Positions 34,961-43,016 of a stretch of DNA of 46,107 nucleotides are shown piece by piece. A model generated the notes under the pieces. The model did no database searches and was not told the DNA's origin. It saw only the letters and a program-made list of their open reading frames with translations. Within the stretch, counting starts at the first letter, position 1. Each line of letters starts with the position of its first letter. The position numbers were made by a program, and so were the translations under genes. Source of the stretch: Bacteroidota bacterium (GTDB taxonomy: Bacteria > Bacteroidota > Bacteroidia > JABDFU01); NCBI GenBank assembly GCA_016183775.1, contig JACPDY010000013.1:1-46107 (forward strand), given 5' to 3'.

Positions 34961-36496
34961 ATGGCCGAAGTAGATGTAAAAGACAGTTCACGCAGAAGAA
35001 CCACTAAACCGGGATTAATCAGTCAGCAGTTGAATGAGATCGGGAAAATGCCTCCCCAGGCTGTTGAATTGGAAGAAGCGGTATTGGGTGCCCTGATGCT
35101 TGAGAAAGACGCTGTTACCAATGTGATCGATATTTTAAGACCTAAAAGTTTTTACAAGGAATCGCATGAGCGCATATTCGGCGCAATACACCGGCTGTTC
35201 GAAAAGTCTGAACCCGTTGATATTTTAACTGTAACCCAGGAACTGAAAAAAACAGGGGAGCTTGATCTTGCCGGCGGCGCATATTATATCACACAGCTCA
35301 CCAACCGTGTCGCATCGGCTGCTAACGTTGAGTTTCATGCGCGTATCATTGTACAAAAATACATTCAACGCGAGTTAATCCGCATCTCCACCGAAACTAT
35401 CCGCGACGCGTATGAAGAGACGTCGGATGTATTCGACCTGCTCGACAAAGCCGAAGGAAATCTTTACTCTGTCGTTGAAGGCAGTATCCGTAAGAATTAC
35501 GACAAAATGAGTTCATTGATCGGTTTGGCCATTTCACAAATCGAAACAGCTCGTAACGCGAAAACAGGTGTTACCGGCGTCGAAAGCGGCTTTACAGAAC
35601 TTGACCGGGCAACATCCGGTTGGCAAAAATCCGATCTGATCATTATAGCGGCCCGGCCTGCCATGGGTAAAACCGCTCTTGTACTTTCACTCGCACGCAA
35701 TGCGGCAGTTGATTTTACAAGACCGATAGCGGTATTCTCACTTGAGATGTCCTCTGTACAATTGGTGAATCGTTTAATAGCCAGCGAAGCGGAAATATCG
35801 GCCGAAAAATTAAAAAAGGGACAATTGGAAGATCATGAATTCCAACAGTTGAATTCCAAAATACATAAGCTGGCGGAAGCTCCTTTGTTTATCGACGACA
35901 CCCCTGCCCTGTCTGTGTTTGAGTTACGCGCAAAAGCACGACGACTCAAGCAGCAGCACAACATAAGCATGATCATTGTCGATTACCTTCAGCTTATGCA
36001 TGCCGGCGGCGATAACAAAAGCTTTAACCGTGAACAAGAGATCAGCACCATTTCTCGTTCGCTTAAAAGCCTTGCTAAAGAATTAGAGATACCTGTAATC
36101 GCGCTTTCTCAATTAAGTCGTGCTGTTGAAACACGCGGCGGAGATAAAAAACCGCAGCTCTCCGACTTACGTGAATCAGGCGCTATTGAGCAGGATGCAG
36201 ACATGGTAATTTTCATCCACCGTCCGGAATATTATGGTTTAACAGAAGATGCGGCTGGCAACCCTACGAATGGCGTGGCCGAAATTATTATTGCCAAACA
36301 CCGTAACGGACCAACTACAAGCGTCAATCTTAAATTCATTGATCGCCTGGCCAAGTTTACTGATATGGAATCAAACAACTTTAACTACAATGCATCTGCG
36401 GGAATTGAACCTTCCGCGGATTTTGACAACTCACCTCCTCAAAATACTATTACACGCGGATCGAAGATGAATGATATTGAGGAGGAACCGTTCTAA
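34961..36496 (+). CDS. dnaB: Replicative DNA helicase DnaB
   Basis: 511 residues. DnaB is the hexameric 5'-3' helicase of the replication fork. The N-terminal collar domain covers about 30-135 ('PPQAVELEEAVLGALMLEKD'). The RecA-like motor has the Walker A site 'ARPAMGKTAL' (231-240), 'AVFSLEMSSVQLVNRL', the Walker B region 'MIIVDYLQLM' and 'ALSQLSRAVE', 'LRESGAIEQDADMVIF'. The short N-terminal extension (1-28) and the C-terminal tail ending 'DIEEEPF' are of the kind usual in Bacteroidota. No intein is present. Confidence 0.97.
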   Translation: MAEVDVKDSSRRRTTKPGLISQQLNEIGKMPPQAVELEEAVLGALMLEKDAVTNVIDILRPKSFYKESHERIFGAIHRLFEKSEPVDILTVTQELKKTGELDLAGGAYYITQLTNRVASAANVEFHARIIVQKYIQRELIRISTETIRDAYEETSDVFDLLDKAEGNLYSVVEGSIRKNYDKMSSLIGLAISQIETARNAKTGVTGVESGFTELDRATSGWQKSDLIIIAARPAMGKTALVLSLARNAAVDFTRPIAVFSLEMSSVQLVNRLIASEAEISAEKLKKGQLEDHEFQQLNSKIHKLAEAPLFIDDTPALSVFELRAKARRLKQQHNISMIIVDYLQLMHAGGDNKSFNREQEISTISRSLKSLAKELEIPVIALSQLSRAVETRGGDKKPQLSDLRESGAIEQDADMVIFIHRPEYYGLTEDAAGNPTNGVAEIIIAKHRNGPTTSVNLKFIDRLAKFTDMESNNFNYNASAGIEPSADFDNSPPQNTITRGSKMNDIEEEPF

Positions 36497-36518
36497 AAAT
36501 GATCTCACACCTTCGCAC

Positions 36519-36576
36519 GTTCTCGACAAGCTCGAACTGACAAGCGCGCGATAGTCAGTTCGGGCTTGTCGAGAAC
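36519..36576. repeat. REP-like palindrome with 23-bp arms between dnaB and the SDR gene
   Basis: Arms at 36519-36541 and 36554-36576 are 23 bp each, with one C/T difference that is a G-U pair in RNA, so the RNA stem is unbroken; the loop is 12 nt (AAGCGCGCGATA). The core TTCTCGACAAGC is the kind of palindrome found many times in some bacterial genomes. It is notably GC-richer than its surroundings. Confidence 0.9.
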
Positions 36577-36597
36577 AGGGGAGCGCATCAAACTAAC

Positions 36598-37332
36598 ATG
36601 CAAACAACCAACAACACCATATTAATCACCGGAGGTTCCGCGGGGATCGGGTTGGGATTTGCGGAAGAATTTTTGAAGCTCAGAAATAAAATTATCATTT
36701 GCGGGCGCAGAGAAGACAGGCTTAACAAAGTAAAAGAGAAACACCCCGAAATTATTACCCGTAAATGTGATGTGTCTGTTGCACAACAGCGGGAGGAACT
36801 CTATTCCTGGATCAAAGAAAACCATTCTGATATAAATGTGTTAATAAACAATGCAGGAGTTCAGTTAAACACAGAAATTGCAGTGCCGCTGGATATGCAA
36901 AAGGTGAGCTTGGAGATCGACACAAATTTAATTGCACCGCTGCACTTAAGCTCATTATTTATTGAACTTTTAAAAACAAAAAACGAGTCCGCTATAATAA
37001 ACATTACCTCCGGCTTAGCCTTTGCTCCTCTCGCTTCCATACCCGTGTATTGTGCTACAAAAGCCTCATTACATTCTTTATCATTAACATTACGTCACCA
37101 GCTTAAAAAGACATCCATAAAAGTATTTGAAATTGCTCCTCCCGGCGTTGATACCGAACTTGGCCACGACAGAATATCTGATAAAACCCAAACACACAGT
37201 GGCATTACCGTTGCTGAGTTTTTAAAAGAAGCCATGCCTGCTATTGCTGGTGATATTTATGAATTTGCTGTGGGAAAAGCGAAAGGGTTGCGGATTAAGA
37301 GAGAGGATGTGTTTGATATAATGAATAAGTAG
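36598..37332 (+). CDS. Short-chain dehydrogenase/reductase (DltE-like)
   Basis: 244 residues with a Rossmann fold. Cofactor loop 'TGGSAGIGLG' (11-20), with 'CGRREDR' (35-41), whose Arg residues favour NADP; 'LINNAGVQ' (82-89); catalytic Ser138, Tyr151 and Lys155 ('NITSG', 'YCATK'). The C-terminal pattern 'APPGVDTEL' and the overall spacing recall the DltE/YvaG-type SDRs. The substrate cannot be deduced. It stands alone between a REP-like hairpin and the restriction cassette. Confidence 0.9.
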   Translation: MQTTNNTILITGGSAGIGLGFAEEFLKLRNKIIICGRREDRLNKVKEKHPEIITRKCDVSVAQQREELYSWIKENHSDINVLINNAGVQLNTEIAVPLDMQKVSLEIDTNLIAPLHLSSLFIELLKTKNESAIINITSGLAFAPLASIPVYCATKASLHSLSLTLRHQLKKTSIKVFEIAPPGVDTELGHDRISDKTQTHSGITVAEFLKEAMPAIAGDIYEFAVGKAKGLRIKREDVFDIMNK

Positions 37333-37641
37333 AATGCGAGCAATATGTACATCGTGCCGAAATTGAGGTGCTGCGTAATACTGATATAACATTGTTAGGC
37401 ACAATTTGTTAAAAATAAATCAACGGTAGACAAATCCCGAAGAACAAGAACAGCCACACAAACTATGATCTGACAGTATTCATGCCATAGCATTCCTGTT
37501 GAAAAGTATAATAACCTTACCCTAAAAATACATAAAACACACTCCTGTCAAGGCTTTCAGAATATAGCCAATTGTTCAAAACCCCTACGTTTTTATTCCC
37601 AAAAATACCCCCTCAAATCGTATATTTATCCTCCTTAAAAA
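37333..37641. other. Intergenic region upstream of the restriction-modification cassette
   Basis: 309 AT-rich bases. It must hold the promoter of the cassette at 37642-41626, but only one-mismatch forms of TAnnTTTG are seen (e.g. TACGTTTT near 37588). I see no controller-protein gene or obvious inverted-repeat operator. A few short open frames have no protein-like features. Confidence 0.4.
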
Positions 37642-40596
37642 ATGACTAAAGAAGAAGCTAAAAATATAATCCAAAAACTTGTTGAACGGTTCCGCGAACA
37701 TCGGGAGGAATACCATTTGCCCGATTATAACGAAACAAAAACAAGGCGCGACTTCATTGATCCGTTTTTCAAGGCTTTAGGATGGGATATTGACAACGAA
37801 CAAGGATTTGCCGAAGCATACCGAGAAGTAATACACGAAGACAAAACAAGAGTTCACGGTAAACTGAAAGCTCCCGATTATGGTTTCCGTATGAACGGGA
37901 GTGATAAACGCCTTTTCTTTGTTGAAGCGAAAAAACCATCCGTTCCGTTAAAGGTTAATAAAGAATCAGCCTATCAGATCAGGCGGTACGGACGCAGTGC
38001 CTACACCCCCGTTTCAATACTAACAAATTTTGAAGAGTTTATCGTTTACGATTGCACTAAACGACCAAACTATAATGATAGTGCAAGCAACGCACGATTA
38101 AAACTCATTAATTTTGAGCAGTACGCTTCCGAGTTTGATTTTATTTACGACACATTTTCTCGTGAAGCCGTTGCCAAAGGCCGCTTCGATAAATTTGTTC
38201 AAAGCGATACACATAAAAAGGGAACACAAACGCTTGACAAAGATTTTGTTGCCAGCCTTGATGAATGGCGCATCTATTTAGCGAAGAGCATTGTTTCAAG
38301 CAACAAAAAAATTAACGAAGAAGAACTTAATTACGCTGTTCAACAAACAATTGATCGTTTAATATTCCTTCGCTTTTGCGAAGATCGTGCAGTTGAACAA
38401 TACGGTCAATTGCAAAAAGCAGTGCAAATAAAAGGAAATGCGTATAATCACCTGATCGACCTGTTCAAACAAGCGGATGATAAATACAATTCCGGACTCT
38501 TTGATTTCAAGAAAGACACCATAACGCCCGGACTTAAAATTCCTGATAAAGTATTTGAATATATTATCTCCGAACTTTACTATCCAAAATGCGAATATGA
38601 ATTTTCTGTAATGCCGGTTGAAATCCTTGGTAATGCTTACGAGCAATTCCTTGGTAAAGTAATACGCATTACACCAGGGCACAGTGCACGGATTGAGCAA
38701 AAGCCCGAAGTACGCAAAGCAGGTGGCGTATTTTATACCCCGCAATACATTGTTGAATATATTGTAAAAAATACAGTTGGTAAATTAATTGAAGGTAAAA
38801 CTCCCAAAGAAATTGAAAAAATAAAAATTGTTGATCCTGCCTGCGGCAGCGGTTCGTTTTTATTGGGAGCTTTTCATTATCTTTTAAACTATCATGCAAA
38901 TTGGTACATACAAAAAGGATACTTAGATAAAAAAGGGAACAACAATCCACTTTCACCAAGTGGGGTTCTTACCACTATTGAGAAAAAGAAAATACTACTC
39001 AATAATATTTTCGGTGTAGATATTGATGCCAATGCAGTAGAAGTAACTAAGCTTAGTTTATTACTTAAATGTATGGATGGTGAAACAGCTGCTTCTGTTA
39101 AACAGCAGTTAAGCGTTTTTCACGAACGCGTATTACCCGATTTGGATAATAATATTAAATGCGGAAATAGTTTAGTAGATTTTGATGATGAGTTAAATTT
39201 TGGTGAAGAGAAAAAACTTAAACCATTTAATTGGAAACAAGCATTTCCGGACGTATTCAAAAAAAGACCATCTGCTATTGATGCAACTAAACAAGAACTA
39301 AAAGAGCATTATAACAAAGTAAAAGACCAAGCTACTGCCTCAAATGATTTATTAGACAAGCTATCCGGAAAAGTTGAGGAACCAATCGTAGAATATGGTG
39401 ATGCAGGAGGTTTTGATGTTGTTATTGGCAACCCACCTTACGTAAGACAAGAGCTGCTCGCTGATTATAAAGAATATTTTGAAAAACATTATCGGGTTTT
39501 TCACGGAGCAGGTGATCTGTATACCTATTTTATTGAGAAAGGGAAATCTCTGTTAAGAGAAGATGGATACTTCGGAGTAATTGTTGCCAACAAATGGATG
39601 CGGGCAAACTATGGAGAACCATTAAGAAAATGGTTAAAGCAGATTGATATTACAGAAATTACGGATTTTGGCGACTTACCTGTTTTTCAGGGAGCCATCG
39701 CTTATCCTTGTATTTTAATATACAGAAACTCTTTCCCCAGCAAACATTTTAAGGTTGCGAATATTAAAACACTTCAGTTTTCAACTCTTGAAAAAATTGT
39801 TAACGAATCTCAAACTCTTGTACACCAAGACGGTCTTGATGATACAGGTTGGAATCTTTCTTCTGAAAACGAACAAAATCTAGCTTTTGTTATTGATTAT
39901 GAAACAAGAAAAAAACTCATCCAGGAAGATAAAAAATGTGTCGAAATAATTAAGCCTTTTTTAGCTGGAAGAGATATTAAAAGATATCAATTGCCTCAAA
40001 GCGACAAATTTTTAATTATTACAATTCGAGGGATGAATATAGCCAATTATCCATCCATAAAAAATCATTTACATCGGTTTAAAAAGAAATTGGAGGCAAG
40101 AGCTGGGAAACAAGCTTGGTATGAATTACAAGCAAGCCCAGACAATCTTATCAAGTTTGAATCACCAAAGATAATGTATCCGGATATTGCACTTAGAGCA
40201 CAGGCAATTTATGATAAAAAGGGATTTTTTTCAGTAAATACCGTTTATAATATTGGTATTGATGACAAATATTTGTTAGCTATCATTAACTCAAATTTAT
40301 TCCAGTATTATTTTTCAAGTATTACCAATAGTATTCAAGGAGGATATTTGAGGTTTTTCAGTCAATATGTTGAAACCGTACCAGTTCCAATTGTTTCAGA
40401 AAAAACAAAAACTGAAATTATAAAGTATGTGGATGCGCTATTAGCATCAAATGAGGAGCTAAAGGTATCAAAACTCCAAAGCAATGTTGAGCAACTAAAA
40501 CAGCACATTGCTCACAGCGAAGAAAAAATAAACCAATTGGTTTACGAATTATATAATTTAACGAAAGAAGAAATTAAAATAATAGAAGAAAAATAA
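37642..40596 (+). CDS. Single-chain type IIG-like restriction endonuclease-methyltransferase
   Basis: 984 residues joining nuclease, methylase and specificity parts. The N-terminal HsdR-like nuclease domain has Asp79 ('KAPDYGF') and Glu95-x-Lys97 ('FFVEAKK'), a PD-(D/E)xK site. A helical linker (about 210-360) follows. The adenine-methylase core has motif I 'DPACGSG' (398-404), 'FYTPQYIVEYIV' just before it and motif IV NPPY (597-600) in 'FDVVIGNPPYVRQE'. The C-terminal part resembles a TaqI-like specificity domain ('ITDFGDLPVFQGAIAYPCIL', 'KPFLAGRDIKRY') with a final coiled coil. It should methylate adenine and cut unmethylated foreign DNA. Two small genes follow 2 bp and then -4 bp apart. 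The region is more AT-rich than dnaB, which suggests horizontal gain. Confidence 0.92.
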   Translation: MTKEEAKNIIQKLVERFREHREEYHLPDYNETKTRRDFIDPFFKALGWDIDNEQGFAEAYREVIHEDKTRVHGKLKAPDYGFRMNGSDKRLFFVEAKKPSVPLKVNKESAYQIRRYGRSAYTPVSILTNFEEFIVYDCTKRPNYNDSASNARLKLINFEQYASEFDFIYDTFSREAVAKGRFDKFVQSDTHKKGTQTLDKDFVASLDEWRIYLAKSIVSSNKKINEEELNYAVQQTIDRLIFLRFCEDRAVEQYGQLQKAVQIKGNAYNHLIDLFKQADDKYNSGLFDFKKDTITPGLKIPDKVFEYIISELYYPKCEYEFSVMPVEILGNAYEQFLGKVIRITPGHSARIEQKPEVRKAGGVFYTPQYIVEYIVKNTVGKLIEGKTPKEIEKIKIVDPACGSGSFLLGAFHYLLNYHANWYIQKGYLDKKGNNNPLSPSGVLTTIEKKKILLNNIFGVDIDANAVEVTKLSLLLKCMDGETAASVKQQLSVFHERVLPDLDNNIKCGNSLVDFDDELNFGEEKKLKPFNWKQAFPDVFKKRPSAIDATKQELKEHYNKVKDQATASNDLLDKLSGKVEEPIVEYGDAGGFDVVIGNPPYVRQELLADYKEYFEKHYRVFHGAGDLYTYFIEKGKSLLREDGYFGVIVANKWMRANYGEPLRKWLKQIDITEITDFGDLPVFQGAIAYPCILIYRNSFPSKHFKVANIKTLQFSTLEKIVNESQTLVHQDGLDDTGWNLSSENEQNLAFVIDYETRKKLIQEDKKCVEIIKPFLAGRDIKRYQLPQSDKFLIITIRGMNIANYPSIKNHLHRFKKKLEARAGKQAWYELQASPDNLIKFESPKIMYPDIALRAQAIYDKKGFFSVNTVYNIGIDDKYLLAIINSNLFQYYFSSITNSIQGGYLRFFSQYVETVPVPIVSEKTKTEIIKYVDALLASNEELKVSKLQSNVEQLKQHIAHSEEKINQLVYELYNLTKEEIKIIEEK

Positions 40597-40598
40597 AA

Positions 40599-41237
40599 AT
40601 GGCTATTCACTTAGAAAAATTTGAATTACATAAAGAAGCAATGCATGAAACATTGATTGCAGTAGATGAGTTAATAAATTATTCAAAAACTGCGCACACT
40701 ACCGGATGGAATAATGACGATGAGGGTTGCCTTGGTTATCCTGCAGCTATTTTACTTTTTTCTTTTGTTAATGCCTTTGGGAATCTATTCTATGGAGAAG
40801 TAATTGACGGAGTTAAGGTTGATTGCGACAAAAAAACATTCGGAATTATTAAATTAAAATATTTTAATAATTCCGATATAGATTCTAAAGTACTTGAAGC
40901 TTTTTATGAAAGCTATCGCAGCAAATTAGTTCATAATTTAACTCTTCCAGCTGGGTATTATTTAAAGATTGGCAAAGACAATTCTGAATGGTATTCTTTA
41001 GCGAATAGTGATAAGGGTGAACCAATAATTAATACACTTTTTTTATTTCCATTTTTGACGTGTTGCAAAAATGCTTTTTTGAAATTGCAAACTGAGCACA
41101 AGGAAAAATTTACCCAATCAATTAAAATAATCGATATATCTTACAAAGATAACTCCTCCATACTATCTAACGATAATATTTCTATGGATAGTTCAGGAAC
41201 AACCCATTATCAAAATCCATTGAAGTTTAAGAGATGA
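40599..41237 (+). CDS. Small protein with HEPN-like R-x4-H motif, partner of the restriction enzyme
   Basis: 212 residues, no recognised family. The start is 2 bp after the restriction-enzyme stop, and its own stop overlaps the next start (ATGA), so translation is coupled. The N-terminal half looks helical ('MHETLIAVDELINYSK', 'AAILLFSFVNAFGNLFYG'). The central 'SYRSKLVHNLTLP' places Arg107 and His112 in an R-x4-H arrangement after a helix, the signature of HEPN nucleases, often followed by Asn as here. The C-terminal 40 residues are polar. HEPN proteins are RNases or nucleotide-binding partners in many defence systems; the assignment rests on this motif and context only. It could instead be an inactive HEPN-fold accessory protein. 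Confidence 0.7.
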   Translation: MAIHLEKFELHKEAMHETLIAVDELINYSKTAHTTGWNNDDEGCLGYPAAILLFSFVNAFGNLFYGEVIDGVKVDCDKKTFGIIKLKYFNNSDIDSKVLEAFYESYRSKLVHNLTLPAGYYLKIGKDNSEWYSLANSDKGEPIINTLFLFPFLTCCKNAFLKLQTEHKEKFTQSIKIIDISYKDNSSILSNDNISMDSSGTTHYQNPLKFKR

Positions 41238-41626
41238 CCCCCACAGAGTATAAAATACAACTTGCTACAGAAAACTTTGATAAGTGGGTAAAACTTTATG
41301 CTTCAGAATCAGCTGCAAAACTAAAAAAACGTTTACGCATCAACCATCAGCAATACTTACTTGCAGAAAAAGCAGGTAACGATAAAGCAGGAGAATTACT
41401 AAATATTATGGAACGCATAATAATTGAAGCCCGCACATATAAAGCAGAAAATAATATTCCAGACACATTATCCGAAATTGAATTAGCTATTGCCGATGTT
41501 GAAACTGTAACTGTTAAATCAGATGGGAGGCAGGAAATTTACACCGAAGGAACCAAATCAACCAAGCAATTGCGTGTTAAAAAGCAAACCCCTGCTGACG
41601 ATGACAGCCAGATGTCGTTATTTTAA
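41234..41626 (+). CDS. Small protein ending in a probable sliding-clamp-binding peptide
   Basis: 130 residues with no recognised family. It overlaps the HEPN-like gene by 4 bp (ATGA). The N-terminal 70 residues look like a helical bundle rich in Lys ('SAAKLKKRLRINHQQYLL'), followed by 'TLSEIELAIADVETVTV' and a charged, probably flexible tail. The last five residues are QMSLF (126-130), very close to the QL[S/D]LF beta-clamp-binding consensus that is often found at protein ends. This suggests docking on DnaN at replication forks or repair sites. The stop is 9 bp from the convergent gcvT stop. Real coding is supported by operon position and by codon use like its neighbours. Confidence 0.72.
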   Translation: MTPTEYKIQLATENFDKWVKLYASESAAKLKKRLRINHQQYLLAEKAGNDKAGELLNIMERIIIEARTYKAENNIPDTLSEIELAIADVETVTVKSDGRQEIYTEGTKSTKQLRVKKQTPADDDSQMSLF

Positions 41627-41635
41627 ATAATGACC

Positions 41636-42742
41636 TTACTTCTTCCCATAAAACGGAATCTTCACCACCTGCGCCTTAATAGCCTTATCACGTATTTTGA
41701 TGAAAATTTCAGAACCCGCCTTTGAAAAAGCAGTAGCCACATAGCCAAGTCCAATACCTTTTTGTAATGACGGAGCCTGTGTGCCCGATGTAACTTTACC
41801 AATTATGTTTCCGCTTACATCAGCTATTTCGTAATCGTGGCGGGGAATGCCGCGATCGATCATTTCAAAGCCAACTAATTTTTTTGTCACGCCTTTTTCT
41901 TTTTGTTCTTGCAAAGCTTTTGAATTGGTGAACTCTTTGGTGAACTTGGTAATCCAACCCAAACCCGCTTCAAGTGGAGATGTTGTATCGTCAATGTCAT
42001 TTCCATATAAACAGAAACCCATTTCCAAACGTAAAGTATCACGTGCACCTAAACCAATTGGTTTTATTCCAAATTCTTTTCCGGCTTCAAAAATGGCATC
42101 CCACATTTTTACCGCATCTTTATTTTCAAAATACAACTCAAAACCTCCTGCACCTGTATAGCCTGTGTTGGAAATAACAACATTGTCCACTCCATTGAAT
42201 GTGCCTTTTACAAAACTGTAATAAGGGATTTCGCTCAGCTTAACACTGGTTAGCTTTTGCAATGTCGCAACCGCTTTAGGACCTTGAACTGCAAGCAATG
42301 ATGTTTTATCAGAAATATTATGCATTTCAACATTTTTAGTGTTGAACTTTTGAATCCAGTTCCAATCCTTTTCAATGTTCGATGCGTTCACAACAAGCAT
42401 ATATGTTTTCGCGTCAATACGATACACTAACAGGTCATCAACAATACCACCCTTATCATTTGGCAGACAGGAATATTGAGCCTTTCCATCTGTCAATACT
42501 GAAGCATCGTTGGATGTAACACGCTGTATCAGGTCAAGCGCGTTATCGCCTTTGAGGATAAACTCGCCCATGTGAGATACATCGAACACTCCAACCGCAT
42601 TACGCACAACAGCATGCTCTTCATTTAAACCTGTGTAGGATACAGGCATATTGTAACCGGCAAAAGGAACCATTTTAGCTCCTAATGAAATATGTTTTTG
42701 CTCTAAGGCTGTCGATTTTAATTCTGTTGCTGTTGCTTCCAT
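41636..42742 (-). CDS. gcvT: Glycine cleavage system T protein (aminomethyltransferase)
   Basis: 368 residues. GcvT takes the aminomethyl group from the lipoylated H protein, releases ammonia and passes the carbon to tetrahydrofolate. Signatures: '[17 protein letters not shown]' (about 20-36), '[11 protein letters not shown]' (51-61), '[11 protein letters not shown]' (about 98-108, with the catalytic Asp region), '[12 protein letters not shown]' and '[18 protein letters not shown]'. It is monocistronic here, with no gcvH or gcvP alongside. I looked for a glycine riboswitch upstream and saw none; a REP-like hairpin and a -7 box are there instead. Confidence 0.97.
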   Translation of the reverse strand: MEATATELKSTALEQKHISLGAKMVPFAGYNMPVSYTGLNEEHAVVRNAVGVFDVSHMGEFILKGDNALDLIQRVTSNDASVLTDGKAQYSCLPNDKGGIVDDLLVYRIDAKTYMLVVNASNIEKDWNWIQKFNTKNVEMHNISDKTSLLAVQGPKAVATLQKLTSVKLSEIPYYSFVKGTFNGVDNVVISNTGYTGAGGFELYFENKDAVKMWDAIFEAGKEFGIKPIGLGARDTLRLEMGFCLYGNDIDDTTSPLEAGLGWITKFTKEFTNSKALQEQKEKGVTKKLVGFEMIDRGIPRHDYEIADVSGNIIGKVTSGTQAPSLQKGIGLGYVATAFSKAGSEIFIKIRDKAIKAQVVKIPFYGKK

Positions 42743-42773
42743 GACTTAGTGATTTAGGATTGTTGGATTAAAG

Positions 42774-42795
42774 GTGGTTCGACTTCGCTCACCAC
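42774..42795. repeat. Short REP-like hairpin upstream of gcvT
   Basis: GTGGT and ACCAC (42774-42778, 42791-42795) flank the core TCGACTTCGCTC. Such TTCGACTTCGCT-type palindromes occur as dispersed repeats in many bacterial genomes. It lies about 30 bp before the gcvT start. Confidence 0.6.
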
Positions 42796-42820
42796 AAGAT
42801 TAGGATTTTTTTATGGAGTA

Positions 42821-42828
42821 CAAATATA
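42821..42828 (-). promoter_or_regulatory. Candidate Bacteroidota -7 box for gcvT (TATATTTG)
   Basis: On the minus strand the sequence is TATATTTG, an exact TAnnTTTG match, 78 bp upstream of the gcvT start. No good -33 TTTG is seen. It would place the REP-like hairpin in the 5' untranslated region. Confidence 0.4.
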
Positions 42829-42920
42829 AACTATTCGGAATTAAAAAGAAGAAATGTACTATCTTTATCTATACAGTTTAATGCGAATAAATCCTGCGGT
42901 TATGAAAGCAATAAATATAT

Positions 42921-42993
42921 GCCACCAAAACACAAAAACACTAAATCCCACAAAAAAATTTAGTGCTATTTGGTGCTTTAGTGCCTTAGTGGC
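42921..42993. repeat. Degenerate inverted repeat of CACTAAAG-type units
   Basis: The left arm (42921-42946) carries CCACCAAA and CACTAAAT units; the right arm (42958-42993) is an inverted set (TAGTG, TTGGTG, TTAGTG, TTAGTGG). They pair imperfectly around a 7-A spacer. The element lies just before the 4,6-dehydratase gene and probably falls in its leader. Confidence 0.75.
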
Positions 42994-43016
42994 TAAAAAA
43001 CTGCATTTATCAACCT

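Noticed and set aside
37642-40596. Reading the restriction enzyme as BREX PglX or as a type I HsdM subunit
   Set aside because: It carries its own N-terminal nuclease domain and C-terminal specificity region, and no pglZ, brx, hsdS or hsdR genes are nearby.
42743-42853. Possible glycine riboswitch upstream of gcvT
   Set aside because: No conserved glycine aptamer core is visible; the region holds a REP-like hairpin and a -7 box.
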